Shown: positions 8,645 to 17,125 of the stretch, piece after piece
Numbering within the stretch: the first letter of the stretch is position 1
Layout of the letters: each line of letters starts with the position of its first letter
Source: Alloalcanivorax venustensis ISO4
GTDB taxonomy: Bacteria > Pseudomonadota > Gammaproteobacteria > Pseudomonadales > Alcanivoracaceae
NCBI RefSeq assembly: GCF_015356855.1
Contig: NZ_ARXR01000004.1
Span: 62,001-126,000, forward strand
Direction: 5' to 3'
Length of the DNA stretch: 64,000 nt
Translations under genes and position numbers: made by a program
The notes under the pieces: model-generated
What the model saw: the letters and a program-made list of their open reading frames with translations, nothing else
The model's database searches: none
What the model was told of the DNA's origin: nothing

Positions 8645-9964
8645 ATGAGCCGCCTACAGCGCAAATTGATGCCGGTCGCGGCCGGCCTGATCACCGGCGC
8701 CGGCACCCAACGCTGGCGCCACCGGCTGGCGGAGTGGCGGCGGCGCCTGCGCGGCCGCCCCCACGAGGCGACCTTTTACTTCCGCATCGACGACCCCTAC
8801 TCCTGGCTGCTGGCCCAGGTGCTGCCGCGCTTCGCCGAGCACTTCGGCGTGCGCGTCACCCCCCGGGTGATGCTCTACCTGGACCGCTCCATGTACCCGG
8901 AGCCGGACATGCTGCGCGAGCTGGCGCCCCGGGACGCCGCCGCCCTGGCCGGGCTGCACGATCTGAGCTTCCCGGCGGACTGGCGCATCCCCGACCGGGA
9001 GACCGCCCTGGCGGCCACCCGCTGCCTGCTCAAACACGAACACGACGAGCGCTTCTGGAGCCTGGCCCACGCGCTGTCCGACGCGCTCTGGCGCGGCGAC
9101 CAGGAGGACCTGCAACGGCTGGTAAAAGACCACGGCCAGCAGCCCGAGGACCAGGCCCAGCTGGCCCTGGAAGCGCGCCGCGACCAGTTCCTCAAGGACG
9201 GCCACTACCTCACCGGCACCCTGCACTACGGCGGCGAGTGGTACTGGAGCCTGGAGCGCCTGGACCACCTGGCCCGCCGCCTGGAGACCCTGGGCCAGGG
9301 CGGCGGGCCCTGGCCGCTGGATTACGGTCGCGCCAAACAGGCGCTGCTGCCCGGCGCCCCGGCGGCCCCGGCCGACGACGGTGAAACGCGGCCGGAGCTG
9401 GAGATGTTCTTCTCGTTCCGCAGCCCCTACTCCTATATCGCCCTGCCCCGCGCCTACGCTCTGGCCGACCACTACGGCCTGACGCTGCGGCTGCGCCCGG
9501 TGCTGCCGATGGTGATGCGCGGGCTGAGCGTGCCGCGCGCCAAGCGCTTCTACATCCTCACCGACGCCGCCCGCGAGGCGCGTCTGCACGAAGTGCCATT
9601 CGGCCGCGCCTGCGACCCGCTGGGCAAGGGCGTGGAGCGTTGCATGGCACTGTGGCCGTTCGCGGAGAAAGAGGGCCGTCTGCGCGAATGGCTGCTGCAC
9701 GCCGGCGAAGGCATCTGGAGCCAGGGCGTGGACGCGGCCAGCGACGCCGGCCTGCGCAAGCTGGTCACGGCGGCGGGCATGAACTGGAACCGGGCGCGGC
9801 GCTGGCTGGACGACGATCAGTGGCAGCGCGACGCCGAGGCCAACCGGGAAGCCATGGTGGCCGCCGGCAGCTGGGGCGTGCCCAGCTTCCGCGTCAACGG
9901 CCGCCTGGTGTGGGGCCAGGACCGCTTTGCCCTGATTGAACAGACATTACAATCCGGTCATTGA
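8645..9964 (+). CDS. Tandem DsbA-like (2-hydroxychromene-2-carboxylate isomerase type) protein
   Basis: A 439-residue protein with two thioredoxin-fold DSBA-like domains in one chain, at about residues 40-225 (FYFRIDDPYSWLLAQVLPRF) and 245-435 (MFFSFRSPYSYIALPRAYAL). Each opens with the (F)FS/RxxxPYS motif of 2-hydroxychromene-2-carboxylate isomerase and kappa-class GST relatives. The second ends with the cis-proline motif GVPSFRVNGRLVWGQDR. Neither domain has a CxxC motif, so it is not a disulfide oxidase. A glutathione-dependent isomerase or conjugating role is the family expectation but the substrate is unknown. No signal peptide is evident. It follows ilvD by 34 bases and may be co-transcribed. 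Confidence 0.75.
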   Translation: MSRLQRKLMPVAAGLITGAGTQRWRHRLAEWRRRLRGRPHEATFYFRIDDPYSWLLAQVLPRFAEHFGVRVTPRVMLYLDRSMYPEPDMLRELAPRDAAALAGLHDLSFPADWRIPDRETALAATRCLLKHEHDERFWSLAHALSDALWRGDQEDLQRLVKDHGQQPEDQAQLALEARRDQFLKDGHYLTGTLHYGGEWYWSLERLDHLARRLETLGQGGGPWPLDYGRAKQALLPGAPAAPADDGETRPELEMFFSFRSPYSYIALPRAYALADHYGLTLRLRPVLPMVMRGLSVPRAKRFYILTDAAREARLHEVPFGRACDPLGKGVERCMALWPFAEKEGRLREWLLHAGEGIWSQGVDAASDAGLRKLVTAAGMNWNRARRWLDDDQWQRDAEANREAMVAAGSWGVPSFRVNGRLVWGQDRFALIEQTLQSGH

Positions 9965-9986
9965 TCGCGGCCCGGAATATAGCGAC

Positions 9987-10015
9987 TGTAGGCGCGGGCA
10001 AAGCCCGCACCCACA
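9987..10015. repeat. Short GC-rich palindrome (GCGGGC-AAA-GCCCGC)
   Basis: A 29-base imperfect palindrome with a perfect core lies just after the double DsbA-like gene and 23 bases before the MAPEG gene. It resembles a minimal REP element, sharing TGTAGG/CCCACA ends with the larger REP family but lacking its second hairpin. It could attenuate read-through. Confidence 0.6.
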
Positions 10016-10037
10016 AACAAAGAAGAGGCGGATAACA

Positions 10038-10424
10038 ATGACGTTAGCGTATTGGTGTGTTCTGGCGGCGATTCTGCTGCCCTATGCCTTCACCGGCTTC
10101 GCCAAGTTCCAGGGCGGCTTCGGTCTCAACGAGAACAAGAACCCCCGTGAGTTTCTGGAAAAACTGAGCGGCGCCCGCAAGCGCGCCCACTGGGCGCAGC
10201 AGAACAGCTTCGAGATTCTGCCCGGCTTCGCCGCGGCGGTGATCATCGCGCACCTGGCCGGCACCGCGCCGCAGGCCACCATCGACGGCATCGCGCTGGC
10301 GTTCGTGCTGAGCCGTGTGCTGTTCGGCATCTGCTACATCGGCGACTGGGCCAGCGCCCGCTCCCTGGTGTGGTTCTTCGGCATGGGCTGCATCGTCGCC
10401 CTGTTCGTGGGCGTGGCCGGCTGA
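10038..10424 (+). CDS. MAPEG-family membrane protein
   Basis: A 128-residue membrane protein of the MAPEG family (membrane-associated proteins in eicosanoid and glutathione metabolism). Four hydrophobic segments are visible. Family-typical features are the loop ENKNPREFLEKLSGARKRAHWAQQNSFEILPGFAAAVI and the C-terminal R-x-x-(F/Y)-x-x-x-Y-like stretch SRVLFGICYIGDW. The ATG at 10038 follows GAGGCGG; upstream frame extensions translate a palindromic repeat. Proximity to a GST-like DsbA-fold protein fits a glutathione or lipophilic-substrate theme, but enzyme activity is not established for this bacterial subgroup. Confidence 0.85.
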   Translation: MTLAYWCVLAAILLPYAFTGFAKFQGGFGLNENKNPREFLEKLSGARKRAHWAQQNSFEILPGFAAAVIIAHLAGTAPQATIDGIALAFVLSRVLFGICYIGDWASARSLVWFFGMGCIVALFVGVAG

Positions 10425-10438
10425 GCCGACCCCCGCTT

Positions 10439-11431
10439 ATGACCTTCCGCGTGGGGATCAACCGCCGTCATGTCTTGAACTGCGCGCCGGATGTCCCCAT
10501 CCTCACCGCGGCCCGTGAAGCGGGCTTCGGTTTTCCACACGCCTGCCGCAACGGCGTCTGCCTGCGCTGCCAGGGCCGCCTGACGGCCGGGGCGGTACGC
10601 CACGGCGGCAGCGGCGACATCATCCACGCCCACGAACCCGGTGCCGACCGGGTGCTATACTGCGTGGCCATTCCGATCAGCGATTGCGAGATCGACGTGC
10701 CAGAAACGACCGCACCGGGCGAACTGCCCGTGCACCAAGTGCAATGCCAGATTATCGAGCGCGAGCCGCTCAACCACGACGTGACCCGCGTATGGCTGCG
10801 CCTGCCCGCCGGTAAGGCAATACGCTGGCACGCCGGCCAGTACCTGACGCTGGTGCTGCCCCACGGCGAGTATCCGTTCTCCATCGCCAACCCGCCCGGC
10901 GGCCGGGATCTGGAGTTGCACGTCCGCCACGGCGACGACAACAGCGCCGCCCACGCCATCATGGCGGACCTGAACGACCGGGCCACGGTGACCGTGAGCC
11001 TGCCCGGCGGCCGCCGCTTTATCGACCGGGCCCTGGACCGGCCGCTGTGGTTCATCTGCGGCTCCACCGGGTTCGCGCCGGTGAAGGCGATGATCGAGCG
11101 GCTGATCGAGCTGGACTATCCGCACCCGGTGCGCCTGTTCTGGGGCGCCCGCGTGGAGGAAGATCTCTACCTGCCGGACCTGCCCGCGCAGTGGCGCCGC
11201 CAACTGGCGGACTTCCACGCGGTCACCGCGCTGTCGGACATGAGCCGCCCTGGCCACGCCCAGGGGCTGGTCCACGAAGCCGCCCTGGAAGCCCTGGCCG
11301 AGCCGCTGGCGCCGCTGTTCTATGTGGGCGGCTCCCCGGCCATGGCCTGGTCGGTCTTCGACGACCTGGTAGCCGAAGGCGTACCGGCCAAAAACATCCA
11401 CTCCGACGTCTTCGACTACGCCCCGCGTTAG
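10439..11431 (+). CDS. 2Fe-2S ferredoxin/flavin reductase (CDP-6-deoxyglucoseen reductase-like)
   Basis: A 330-residue oxidoreductase with an N-terminal plant-type 2Fe-2S ferredoxin domain (residues 1-90). Its ligands are CRNGVCLRC (C-x4-C-x2-C) and a fourth cysteine in VLYC. A ferredoxin-NADP-reductase module follows: FAD-binding about 100-200, with YPFSIANPP; NAD(P)-binding about 205-330, with GSTGFAPVKAMIE. The layout matches CDP-6-deoxy-delta-3,4-glucoseen reductase-like enzymes and electron-transfer partners of oxygenases. No sugar-pathway or oxygenase gene is adjacent, so the electron acceptor is unknown. The ATG at 10439 is 14 bases after the MAPEG stop. The two genes are probably one operon. 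Confidence 0.82.
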   Translation: MTFRVGINRRHVLNCAPDVPILTAAREAGFGFPHACRNGVCLRCQGRLTAGAVRHGGSGDIIHAHEPGADRVLYCVAIPISDCEIDVPETTAPGELPVHQVQCQIIEREPLNHDVTRVWLRLPAGKAIRWHAGQYLTLVLPHGEYPFSIANPPGGRDLELHVRHGDDNSAAHAIMADLNDRATVTVSLPGGRRFIDRALDRPLWFICGSTGFAPVKAMIERLIELDYPHPVRLFWGARVEEDLYLPDLPAQWRRQLADFHAVTALSDMSRPGHAQGLVHEAALEALAEPLAPLFYVGGSPAMAWSVFDDLVAEGVPAKNIHSDVFDYAPR

Positions 11432-11439
11432 GACAGCTG

Positions 11440-11703
11440 CAAGCGGCAAGCAGGCCGTGCCGTCGGGCCGTGCCATGAGCTGCGATACAGGATGCAGGAT
11501 TCAGGATACAGCGCGTAGTTGGGCTGAGAGTGCGGACAGACTGTTGCCCCGCGCTTATTGCGTATTGACAACAATATCCATGCTAATGCGCAATCCTCTC
11601 CGCCCACTCCGGATCCGCCCCTGTATCCTGAATCCTGCACCCTGTATCGGGCGGCTAGAGCCGCCCTCTCGCCCCGCCGCCGGCACGGCCTGCTTGCAGC
11701 TTG
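11440..11703. repeat. Nested long palindrome in 340-base gene-free gap
   Basis: The gap 11432-11771 holds a large nested inverted repeat. Outer arms are 22 bases (11440-11461 and 11682-11703) with one mismatch. Inner arms are 28 bases (11484-11511 and 11621-11648), again with one mismatch, built from CAGGATTCAGG-type oligomers. The core (about 11552-11600) is AT-richer with more partial symmetry (GCGCTTATTGCG facing TGCTAATGCGC). The outer arm contains the AGCTTG-type oligomer seen at 5224-5295. No credible gene lies inside. It precedes pqiA by about 68 bases, so it could affect pqi expression. Confidence 0.85.
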
Positions 11704-11771
11704 AGGCGTGTAGCTTGCGGCTGATCCCCCCCGGTCGGCACAATGAGCCATCGTTCCTCGACGGTTACCCC

Positions 11772-13073
11772 ATGGAAGAAGCCCGCCGACAGTCGTCCGA
11801 CACCCTGGTGCCGTGCCCGCAGTGCGACCTGATCCTGTCGGTGGCGCCGCCGGCGCCGGGGGAATGGGTACGCTGCCCGCGCTGCCGCCACCCGCTGGCG
11901 CGGCACACCGTCAACGACCAGACCAGCCCGGCCCTGGCCGCCAGCGCCCTGATCCTGCTGGCCGTGGCGCTGGCGTTCCCCTATATCCGTTTCGAGAAGA
12001 ACGGCGTCAGTGATCAGATGGGCTTGCTGGACGCCGCCACCCAGCTGGCCGCGTTTCATCACCCGGCCCTGGCGGTGGTGGTGTTCGCCACCATCGTGGT
12101 GGTGCCGGCCTGTTTTCTGGTGGCGCTGCTGTGGGTGCACGCCAGCCTGGCGCGCGCCACGCCGCTGGCCGGCACGGCGATGCTGGTGCGCGCGCTGCCG
12201 CGCTGGCGCCCCTGGATGATGGCCGATGTGTTCGCCATCGCCGCCCTGGTCAGCCTGATCAAGATCGCCGGCATGGCCCAGGTGACCCTGAAACCGGGCT
12301 TCTGGGCGTTCTCCGGCTTCGCGCTGGCGCTGCTGGTGACCGTGCAGCGTTTGCATCCGCTGGCGCTGTGGGTGCGCCTTACCGGGCCGCCGCAGGCGCC
12401 GCCGGGCACCCGGCCCGGCCTCACCGCCGGCGAACAGGGGCTGATCGGCTGCGAGCAGTGCGGCCAGCTGCAACCGGTCGACGGCCACAGCCATTGCCGG
12501 CGCTGCGGCGGCGCCCTGCACCCGCGCCGGCCGGCCAGCCTGCAACGCACCTGGGCGCTGCTGATCGCCGCCACCCTGTGCTGCTTCCCGGCGCACCTGT
12601 ATCCGATCATGACCACCACCAGCCTGGGCAACACCCAGCCGGCCACGATCATTTCCGGGGTGCTGCAATTCCTCTCCCACGGCGACTGGCCGATCGCCTT
12701 GATCATCTTCTCCGCCAGCGTTCTGGTACCCTTTGGCAAGATCATGGCGCTCGCCTGGCTGTGCCTGGCGGTGCGCCGCGAGGCTCCCGTGGACATGCAC
12801 GCGCAGATGCGCCTTTACAGAATCACTGAATGGGTGGGCCGCTGGTCGATGATCGACGTGTTCGTGGTCGCCATCGTGGTGGCCCTGGTGCGCCTGGGTA
12901 ACCTGATGTCGATTACCCCGGGCCCCGGCGGCGTCGCCTTCGCCGCCGTGGTGGTGCTGACCATGCTGGCCGCGTTCAGTTTCGACCCGAGGCTGCTGTG
13001 GGACCGCCAGCCGCCCAGTGACGCGCCGTCCGACCCGGCGCGACCCGCAACCCCGACCCTGGCAGAACGATGA
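11772..13073 (+). CDS. pqiA: Paraquat-inducible protein A family membrane protein
   Basis: PqiA is the inner-membrane component of the Pqi lipid-transport system that links the two membranes through PqiB and PqiC. The 433-residue protein carries two PqiA domains, each introduced by a zinc-ribbon-like double CxxC. The first is CPQCDL with CPRC (about residues 15-40). The second is CEQCGQ with CRRCGG (about 225-245). Each is followed by hydrophobic segments. The ATG at 11772 was chosen because it starts just before the first CxxC; longer upstream frames translate the nested repeat. Its last bases overlap the pqiB start (ATGA), so the genes are translationally coupled. Confidence 0.9.
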   Translation: MEEARRQSSDTLVPCPQCDLILSVAPPAPGEWVRCPRCRHPLARHTVNDQTSPALAASALILLAVALAFPYIRFEKNGVSDQMGLLDAATQLAAFHHPALAVVVFATIVVVPACFLVALLWVHASLARATPLAGTAMLVRALPRWRPWMMADVFAIAALVSLIKIAGMAQVTLKPGFWAFSGFALALLVTVQRLHPLALWVRLTGPPQAPPGTRPGLTAGEQGLIGCEQCGQLQPVDGHSHCRRCGGALHPRRPASLQRTWALLIAATLCCFPAHLYPIMTTTSLGNTQPATIISGVLQFLSHGDWPIALIIFSASVLVPFGKIMALAWLCLAVRREAPVDMHAQMRLYRITEWVGRWSMIDVFVVAIVVALVRLGNLMSITPGPGGVAFAAVVVLTMLAAFSFDPRLLWDRQPPSDAPSDPARPATPTLAER

Positions 13074-14713
13074 CCTCCAAGCCTTCCCGCGCCATCGCCG
13101 AAACCTTGCCCCGCCTGTCACCGGTGTGGCTGATCCCGCTGGCCGCCCTGTTGATCGGCCTATGGCTGGCGTTCGACCACCTGTCCGGACAGGGCCCCAC
13201 CATTACCCTGAAGATGGAGGACGCGGAAGGCATCGAAGCCGGCAAAACCGCGATCAAGACCCGCAGCGTGCAGGTGGGCACGGTGGAGTCCGTGTCCCTC
13301 TCCGAAGACCTGCGGCACACCCTGGTCACCGCCCGCATGCAGGACGGCAGCGACCGCATGCTCAACGAGGACACCCGCTTCTGGGTGGTCAAACCGCGCA
13401 TCGGCCGCGAAGGCATCAGCGGGCTGGGCACGGTGTTGTCCGGCGCTTACATCGAGCTGCTGCCCGGCGACAGCGAGGAGAAGAAACGCCGCTTCACCGT
13501 GGAAGACCAGCCGCCGGTCACCGAGGCCGGCGCCGAAGGGCTCTACCTGACCCTGTTCAGCGAACCCGGCAACAGCGTCACCACCGGCGACCCCATCACC
13601 TTCCGCAGCCTGACCGTGGGCCGGGTGGTGGAAACCGAATTCCTGGCCGACGAAAAGCGCATCCGCCACCGCATTTTCGTCGAGCAGCCCTACGACGTGC
13701 TGGTCACCGACACCACCCGTTTCTGGAGCGTGTCCGGGGTCGGCTTCCAGCTCGACACCCAGGGCTTCCGGGTCAACCTGCAGTCGCTGGAGACCCTGCT
13801 CGGCGGCGGCGTCTCCTTCGGCGTGCCCGACGACACCATGCCCGCCGGCACGCCGGTGGAAGACGGCCGCGAGTACACCCTCTACCCGGACCAGGAAGCG
13901 GCCCGGCGCGGCCTGTTCGACCAGTACCTGGAGTACGTGCTGCTGGTGGAGGACACCGTGCGCGGCCTGCGCCGGGGCGCGCCGGTGGAGTACCGGGGCG
14001 TACGGGTGGGCACCGTGGAACAGGTGCCCTGGCGGTTCACCGCGGAACAACCGGATTCGCTCAACCGCTTCTCCATTCCGGTGCTGATCCGCATCGAACC
14101 GCAGCGCATCGCCGGCGACGGCGACGTGCTGCTGGACGACTGGCGCCGGCGCATGGAGCGCATGTTCCAGCGCGGTATGCGCGCCAGCCTGAAATCCGGC
14201 AACCTGCTCACCGGCGCCCTGTTCGTGGACGTGCAGGTGCACCAGGATGCCCCGGATTATCGCGACGAACGCTTCGAGAACGTACCCGTCTTCCCCACCG
14301 TATCCGGCGGGCTGGCGCAGATCGAAGGGCAGATCGCCCAGCTTCTGGAGACCCTCAACGGCCTGCCGCTGCAGGACATCGCCGAAGGCCTGGACCGCAA
14401 CCTGGCGGCCTCGGAAGGCGCCCTGCGGGAAATCGCCGCCACCGCCGACCGGCTCGAAAAACTGCTCGGCGGACCGGACATGCAGCGCCTGCCCGGCCGC
14501 CTCAACGACACGCTGTCCACCCTGGAAGACACCCTGGACGGCCTGTCCGCCGGCGGCGACGGCCGCCAGATCGGCGACACCCTGCAGCGCCTGGAAAAAG
14601 TACTGCGCGACGTGGAGCCGGTGCTGCGCACCCTGCGCCAGCAACCCAATGCTCTGATCTTCCAACACGATCCGCCGGCGGATCCCGTGCCCAAGGCCCA
14701 GCCCCATGACTAA
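13070..14713 (+). CDS. pqiB: MCE-domain lipid transport protein PqiB
   Basis: A 547-residue protein with one N-terminal membrane anchor (about residues 20-40, WLIPLAALLIGLWLAF) and three MCE/MlaD domains in the periplasm. The segments GTVESVSL, GRVVETEF and GTVEQVPW mark the three repeats. A C-terminal coiled-coil/needle-forming region follows (about 400-530, rich in Leu, Glu and Gln). Family members form syringe-like tubes that conduct phospholipids between the membranes. The length matches E. coli PqiB. The start overlaps pqiA by four bases and the end overlaps pqiC by eight. Confidence 0.92.
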   Translation: MTSKPSRAIAETLPRLSPVWLIPLAALLIGLWLAFDHLSGQGPTITLKMEDAEGIEAGKTAIKTRSVQVGTVESVSLSEDLRHTLVTARMQDGSDRMLNEDTRFWVVKPRIGREGISGLGTVLSGAYIELLPGDSEEKKRRFTVEDQPPVTEAGAEGLYLTLFSEPGNSVTTGDPITFRSLTVGRVVETEFLADEKRIRHRIFVEQPYDVLVTDTTRFWSVSGVGFQLDTQGFRVNLQSLETLLGGGVSFGVPDDTMPAGTPVEDGREYTLYPDQEAARRGLFDQYLEYVLLVEDTVRGLRRGAPVEYRGVRVGTVEQVPWRFTAEQPDSLNRFSIPVLIRIEPQRIAGDGDVLLDDWRRRMERMFQRGMRASLKSGNLLTGALFVDVQVHQDAPDYRDERFENVPVFPTVSGGLAQIEGQIAQLLETLNGLPLQDIAEGLDRNLAASEGALREIAATADRLEKLLGGPDMQRLPGRLNDTLSTLEDTLDGLSAGGDGRQIGDTLQRLEKVLRDVEPVLRTLRQQPNALIFQHDPPADPVPKAQPHD

Positions 14714-15254
14714 CCGCTTACCGCTTCCCCTCGCCGCGCTGCTGCTGGCCATCAGCGCCCTGCTCGGCGCCTGCGCCAGCGGCGGCCCGGCCAGCGAACA
14801 CAGCTACCTGCTGCCCGCCGCCGGCGAGCCCGCCGCCAGCGACCGGCTCCCCCGGGTACGGGTGGACGTGGCCGGCTACCTGGACCAGGCCGGCGTGGTG
14901 GTGGAAACCGCGCCCACCTCGGTGCACGCCGCCCGCCGGCACCTCTGGGCGGAACCCCTGCCCAGCCAGCTCGCCCGCGCCCTGCGCCACCACCTGGCCG
15001 CCGCCGGCGCGCCCGAGCAGGGCCGCCTCAGCGTCAGCGTAACCCGCTTCCAGGGCACCGCCGACGGCAACGCTCGCGTCAGCGGCCAGTGGCACTACCG
15101 GGCCGAGCCCTCGGAGCAGCAGGAAGATCTGCAGCGAAGCGGCCGCTTCGACCTCACCCGCCCCCTCAGCCGGGACGGCTACCCGGAGCTCGTCACCCGC
15201 CTCGACGCCGCCTGGCGGGCGGTCGCCCAGCAGATCGCCGCCGCACTCCGGTAG
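14706..15254 (+). CDS. pqiC: PqiC outer-membrane lipoprotein
   Basis: A 182-residue lipoprotein of the PqiC/YmbA (ABC-type transport auxiliary) family. A signal peptide with lipobox LLGAC places the acylated cysteine near residue 20. The mature part has the family features SEHSYLLP near the N-terminus and RVRVDVAGYLDQAGVV. PqiC docks PqiB to the outer membrane. It overlaps pqiB by eight bases and is the last gene of the pqi operon. A REP element begins seven bases after its stop. Confidence 0.88.
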   Translation: MTNRLPLPLAALLLAISALLGACASGGPASEHSYLLPAAGEPAASDRLPRVRVDVAGYLDQAGVVVETAPTSVHAARRHLWAEPLPSQLARALRHHLAAAGAPEQGRLSVSVTRFQGTADGNARVSGQWHYRAEPSEQQEDLQRSGRFDLTRPLSRDGYPELVTRLDAAWRAVAQQIAAALR

Positions 15255-15260
15255 CTAAAT

Positions 15261-15322
15261 TTGTAGGAGCGGGCCCCGCCCGCGAAAGGGTGGCGCTAGC
15301 CACCCGGCAGGATTCCAGAGAC
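15261..15322 (+). repeat. REP element copy A (two-hairpin type)
   Basis: Stem 1 is GCGGGC/GCCCGC, followed by GAAAGG. Stem 2 is GGTGGC/GCCACC, followed by the constant tail ending CCAGAGAC. It directly follows pqiC and is the first of four copies in the 653-base gene-free stretch 15255-15907. Confidence 0.9.
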
Positions 15323-15480
15323 CCTTCTCTGGAAGCTCGCGCCCTCCATCCGGGGTCGCGTGTCTGTGTTCTGCCCTTCCGGGAACGCTGTGAATACGTC
15401 CCTGTACGCTCCCTGTCGAACTTCCTGTTCTCCAGGGTCCCGGGTTATCGCTGGCGCCGAACCTTTCTATAGAATGGGGT

Positions 15481-15542
15481 TTTGTGGGAGCTTGCCTTGC
15501 AAGCGAAAGGCCGGCAAAGCCGGCCGGCGGGATTCCAGAGAC
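15481..15542 (+). repeat. REP element copy B (two-hairpin type)
   Basis: Same family as copy A, but stem 1 is GCTTGC/GCAAGC and stem 2 is GCCGGC/GCCGGC. The linker GAAAGG and the tail GGATTCCAGAGAC are unchanged. The 158 bases between A and B show no gene and no clear structure. Confidence 0.9.
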
Positions 15543-15565
15543 GCTGTTTGTGCCGCCGTTAGCAA

Positions 15566-15626
15566 TCTCTCTGGCATCCTGCCGGGAGCTTCGCTCCCTT
15601 TCGCGGGCCGGGCCCGCTCCCACAAA
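15566..15626 (-). repeat. REP element copy C (two-hairpin type)
   Basis: Inverted relative to copy B and 23 bases from it, so B and C form a facing pair. Stem 1 is GCGGGC-type; stem 2 is GGGAGC/GCTCCC. The tail is slightly degenerate. Confidence 0.9.
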
Positions 15627-15693
15627 CCCAGCTTCGTAGAATGGTCCGGGCGGCTTTTGTGACCCGGGGCGGTTCCGCAGCAAAGTGAGCGGG

Positions 15694-15790
15694 GCAATGG
15701 TGGTGCCTGGAGGGAGCTGTTTGGCCAGGGAGGGCCAAGCTAACAGCGGCCATGGATAGCTTGAGCGGTCCCGGAAGGCACCACCATTGC
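15694..15790. repeat. Nested palindrome between REP copies
   Basis: Perfect 14-base outer arms (15694-15707, GCAATGGTGGTGCC, and 15777-15790) enclose an inner imperfect pair (GCTGTTTGGCC at 15716-15726 and 15733-15747). It is flanked by REP copies C and D. No gene is visible here. Confidence 0.75.
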
Positions 15791-15832
15791 ACCGCGTCTC
15801 GGATACGGAGCACCGGACACCTCAAGAACCAG

Positions 15833-15893
15833 GTCTCTGGAATCCTGCCGGCCGGCTTTGCCGGCCTTTCGCGGGCTGGGCCCGCTCCCACAA
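15833..15893 (-). repeat. REP element copy D (two-hairpin type)
   Basis: Stem 1 is GCGGGC-type and stem 2 is GGCCGGC/GCCGGCC. It ends 15 bases beyond the hemY stop, so it sits at the 3' end of the heme operon as copy A does for pqiC. Confidence 0.9.
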
Positions 15894-15907
15894 GCCCACC
15901 AACCCGG

Positions 15908-17125
15908 TCAGGGCAGTGGGAGATCGGGGAGCTGGCCGTCGAGTTCGGCGACGCGGCGTTCCAGGACCTTGGCGGCTTTGACCTGATCGCCCAGCGCCAG
16001 GTAGAGCCGCGACAGCTCCGCCAGGGCGGTGGCGCTCTGGCTGGAATTGGCCGCCGCCTCGAAGAAGTTCTGCGCCTTGCCCCACAGCCGCGCCTTGAGC
16101 GCCACCCGCCCGGCGGTGACCAGCACCGCCGCGTTGCCGGGGCGGTCCACCAGCCACTTTTCCAGGTTCTGCAGCAGTTCGTCCGGGGAGACGTCGTCGA
16201 TGGCTTCCAACACCGGCGGCAGGCGGTCGTCCCAGTCCCGCTCCAGCTGCTCCTTGACCAGCGACAGGGCGCGGCTGCCTTCACCGAGCTGCGCCAGGAA
16301 GCCGGCGTAACGGGCCACCATGGCCGGATCCTGCTTGAGCGCGCTGGGCACCTGCTTCCACAGGTCGCGCAGCTCCCGGGCGCGGCTGTCGCCGTCGTTG
16401 AAGCCCGGCTTCTGCGCCAGTTGCTGCACCCGGGCCAGCCAGGCGCGGCGCTCGCGGCGGGCCGCGTAGGCGTCGCCGAGGGCGCGGCGCAGACGCGGCG
16501 CCAGGGCGCACAGCGCCGGCCAGTCGCGCTCGCGTTCCAGCACGTCGGCGTATAGCGCCAGAATACGTTTGTTGCCGGGCGCCTTTTCCACCAGACCTTT
16601 CAGCTCCCGGTGGGCGGCGGCCGGGCGGCCGTCGTCGAGGGCAAAGCGGGCCCGCATCAGGCCACTGAAGCTGTCGCCCCGGCGGCTCTTGGCGGCGTTT
16701 TGCAGGTACTCTTCCAGGGCCTCGCCGTCGCCGCGCTGGCGGGCGCATTCCGCCGCCAGCAACCAGGCCACCAGGGGCCAGTCCCCGTCGCGCCCGGCGG
16801 CGGTGAGCAGCCGTTCGGCCTTATCCAGTTCGCCGTCCATCAGCAGAATAAAGCCGCTTTTCAGGCGGCGGCGGGCCACGCCGCGGCGGAAACGCCGGGT
16901 GGCGCGCACCGGCTCCGCCAGGTTCCAGGCCAGGTTGCCCAGCAGGGTCAGAATAATCAGAGCCACCGCGCCCAGGATCAGCGCCAGCAGCGCGAAGCCG
17001 AGCGTGGACTCCAGACGCCATTGGTCGCGGATCACCAGCAGGTAGCCGGAATCGGCGGCCATCCAGCGGCCCAGGAAGGTGGCCGCCAGCAGTACGACGA
17101 CAATCAGCAGCAGCGCTTTTTTCAT
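15908..17125 (-). CDS. hemY: HemY, heme biosynthesis-associated TPR membrane protein
   Basis: A 405-residue protein with two N-terminal membrane segments (about residues 1-60, ALLLIVVVLLAATFLG and LALILGAVALIILTLLG). These are followed by tetratricopeptide-like helices, the plan of the proteobacterial HemY N-terminal family. It is encoded in hemCDXY clusters and is thought to scaffold late heme enzymes. It is unrelated to the oxidase also called HemY in Gram-positives. It starts inside the hemX stop (four-base overlap), so it is translationally coupled. A REP element lies just downstream. Confidence 0.88.
   Translation of the reverse strand: MKKALLLIVVVLLAATFLGRWMAADSGYLLVIRDQWRLESTLGFALLALILGAVALIILTLLGNLAWNLAEPVRATRRFRRGVARRRLKSGFILLMDGELDKAERLLTAAGRDGDWPLVAWLLAAECARQRGDGEALEEYLQNAAKSRRGDSFSGLMRARFALDDGRPAAAHRELKGLVEKAPGNKRILALYADVLERERDWPALCALAPRLRRALGDAYAARRERRAWLARVQQLAQKPGFNDGDSRARELRDLWKQVPSALKQDPAMVARYAGFLAQLGEGSRALSLVKEQLERDWDDRLPPVLEAIDDVSPDELLQNLEKWLVDRPGNAAVLVTAGRVALKARLWGKAQNFFEAAANSSQSATALAELSRLYLALGDQVKAAKVLERRVAELDGQLPDLPLP

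Noticed and set aside
11457-11771. N-terminal extension of PqiA and small open frames in the gap
   Set aside because: They translate the nested palindrome; no conserved protein pattern.
15255-15907. CRISPR array
   Set aside because: Repeats are two-hairpin REP elements in both orientations with irregular spacing and no unique uniform spacers.
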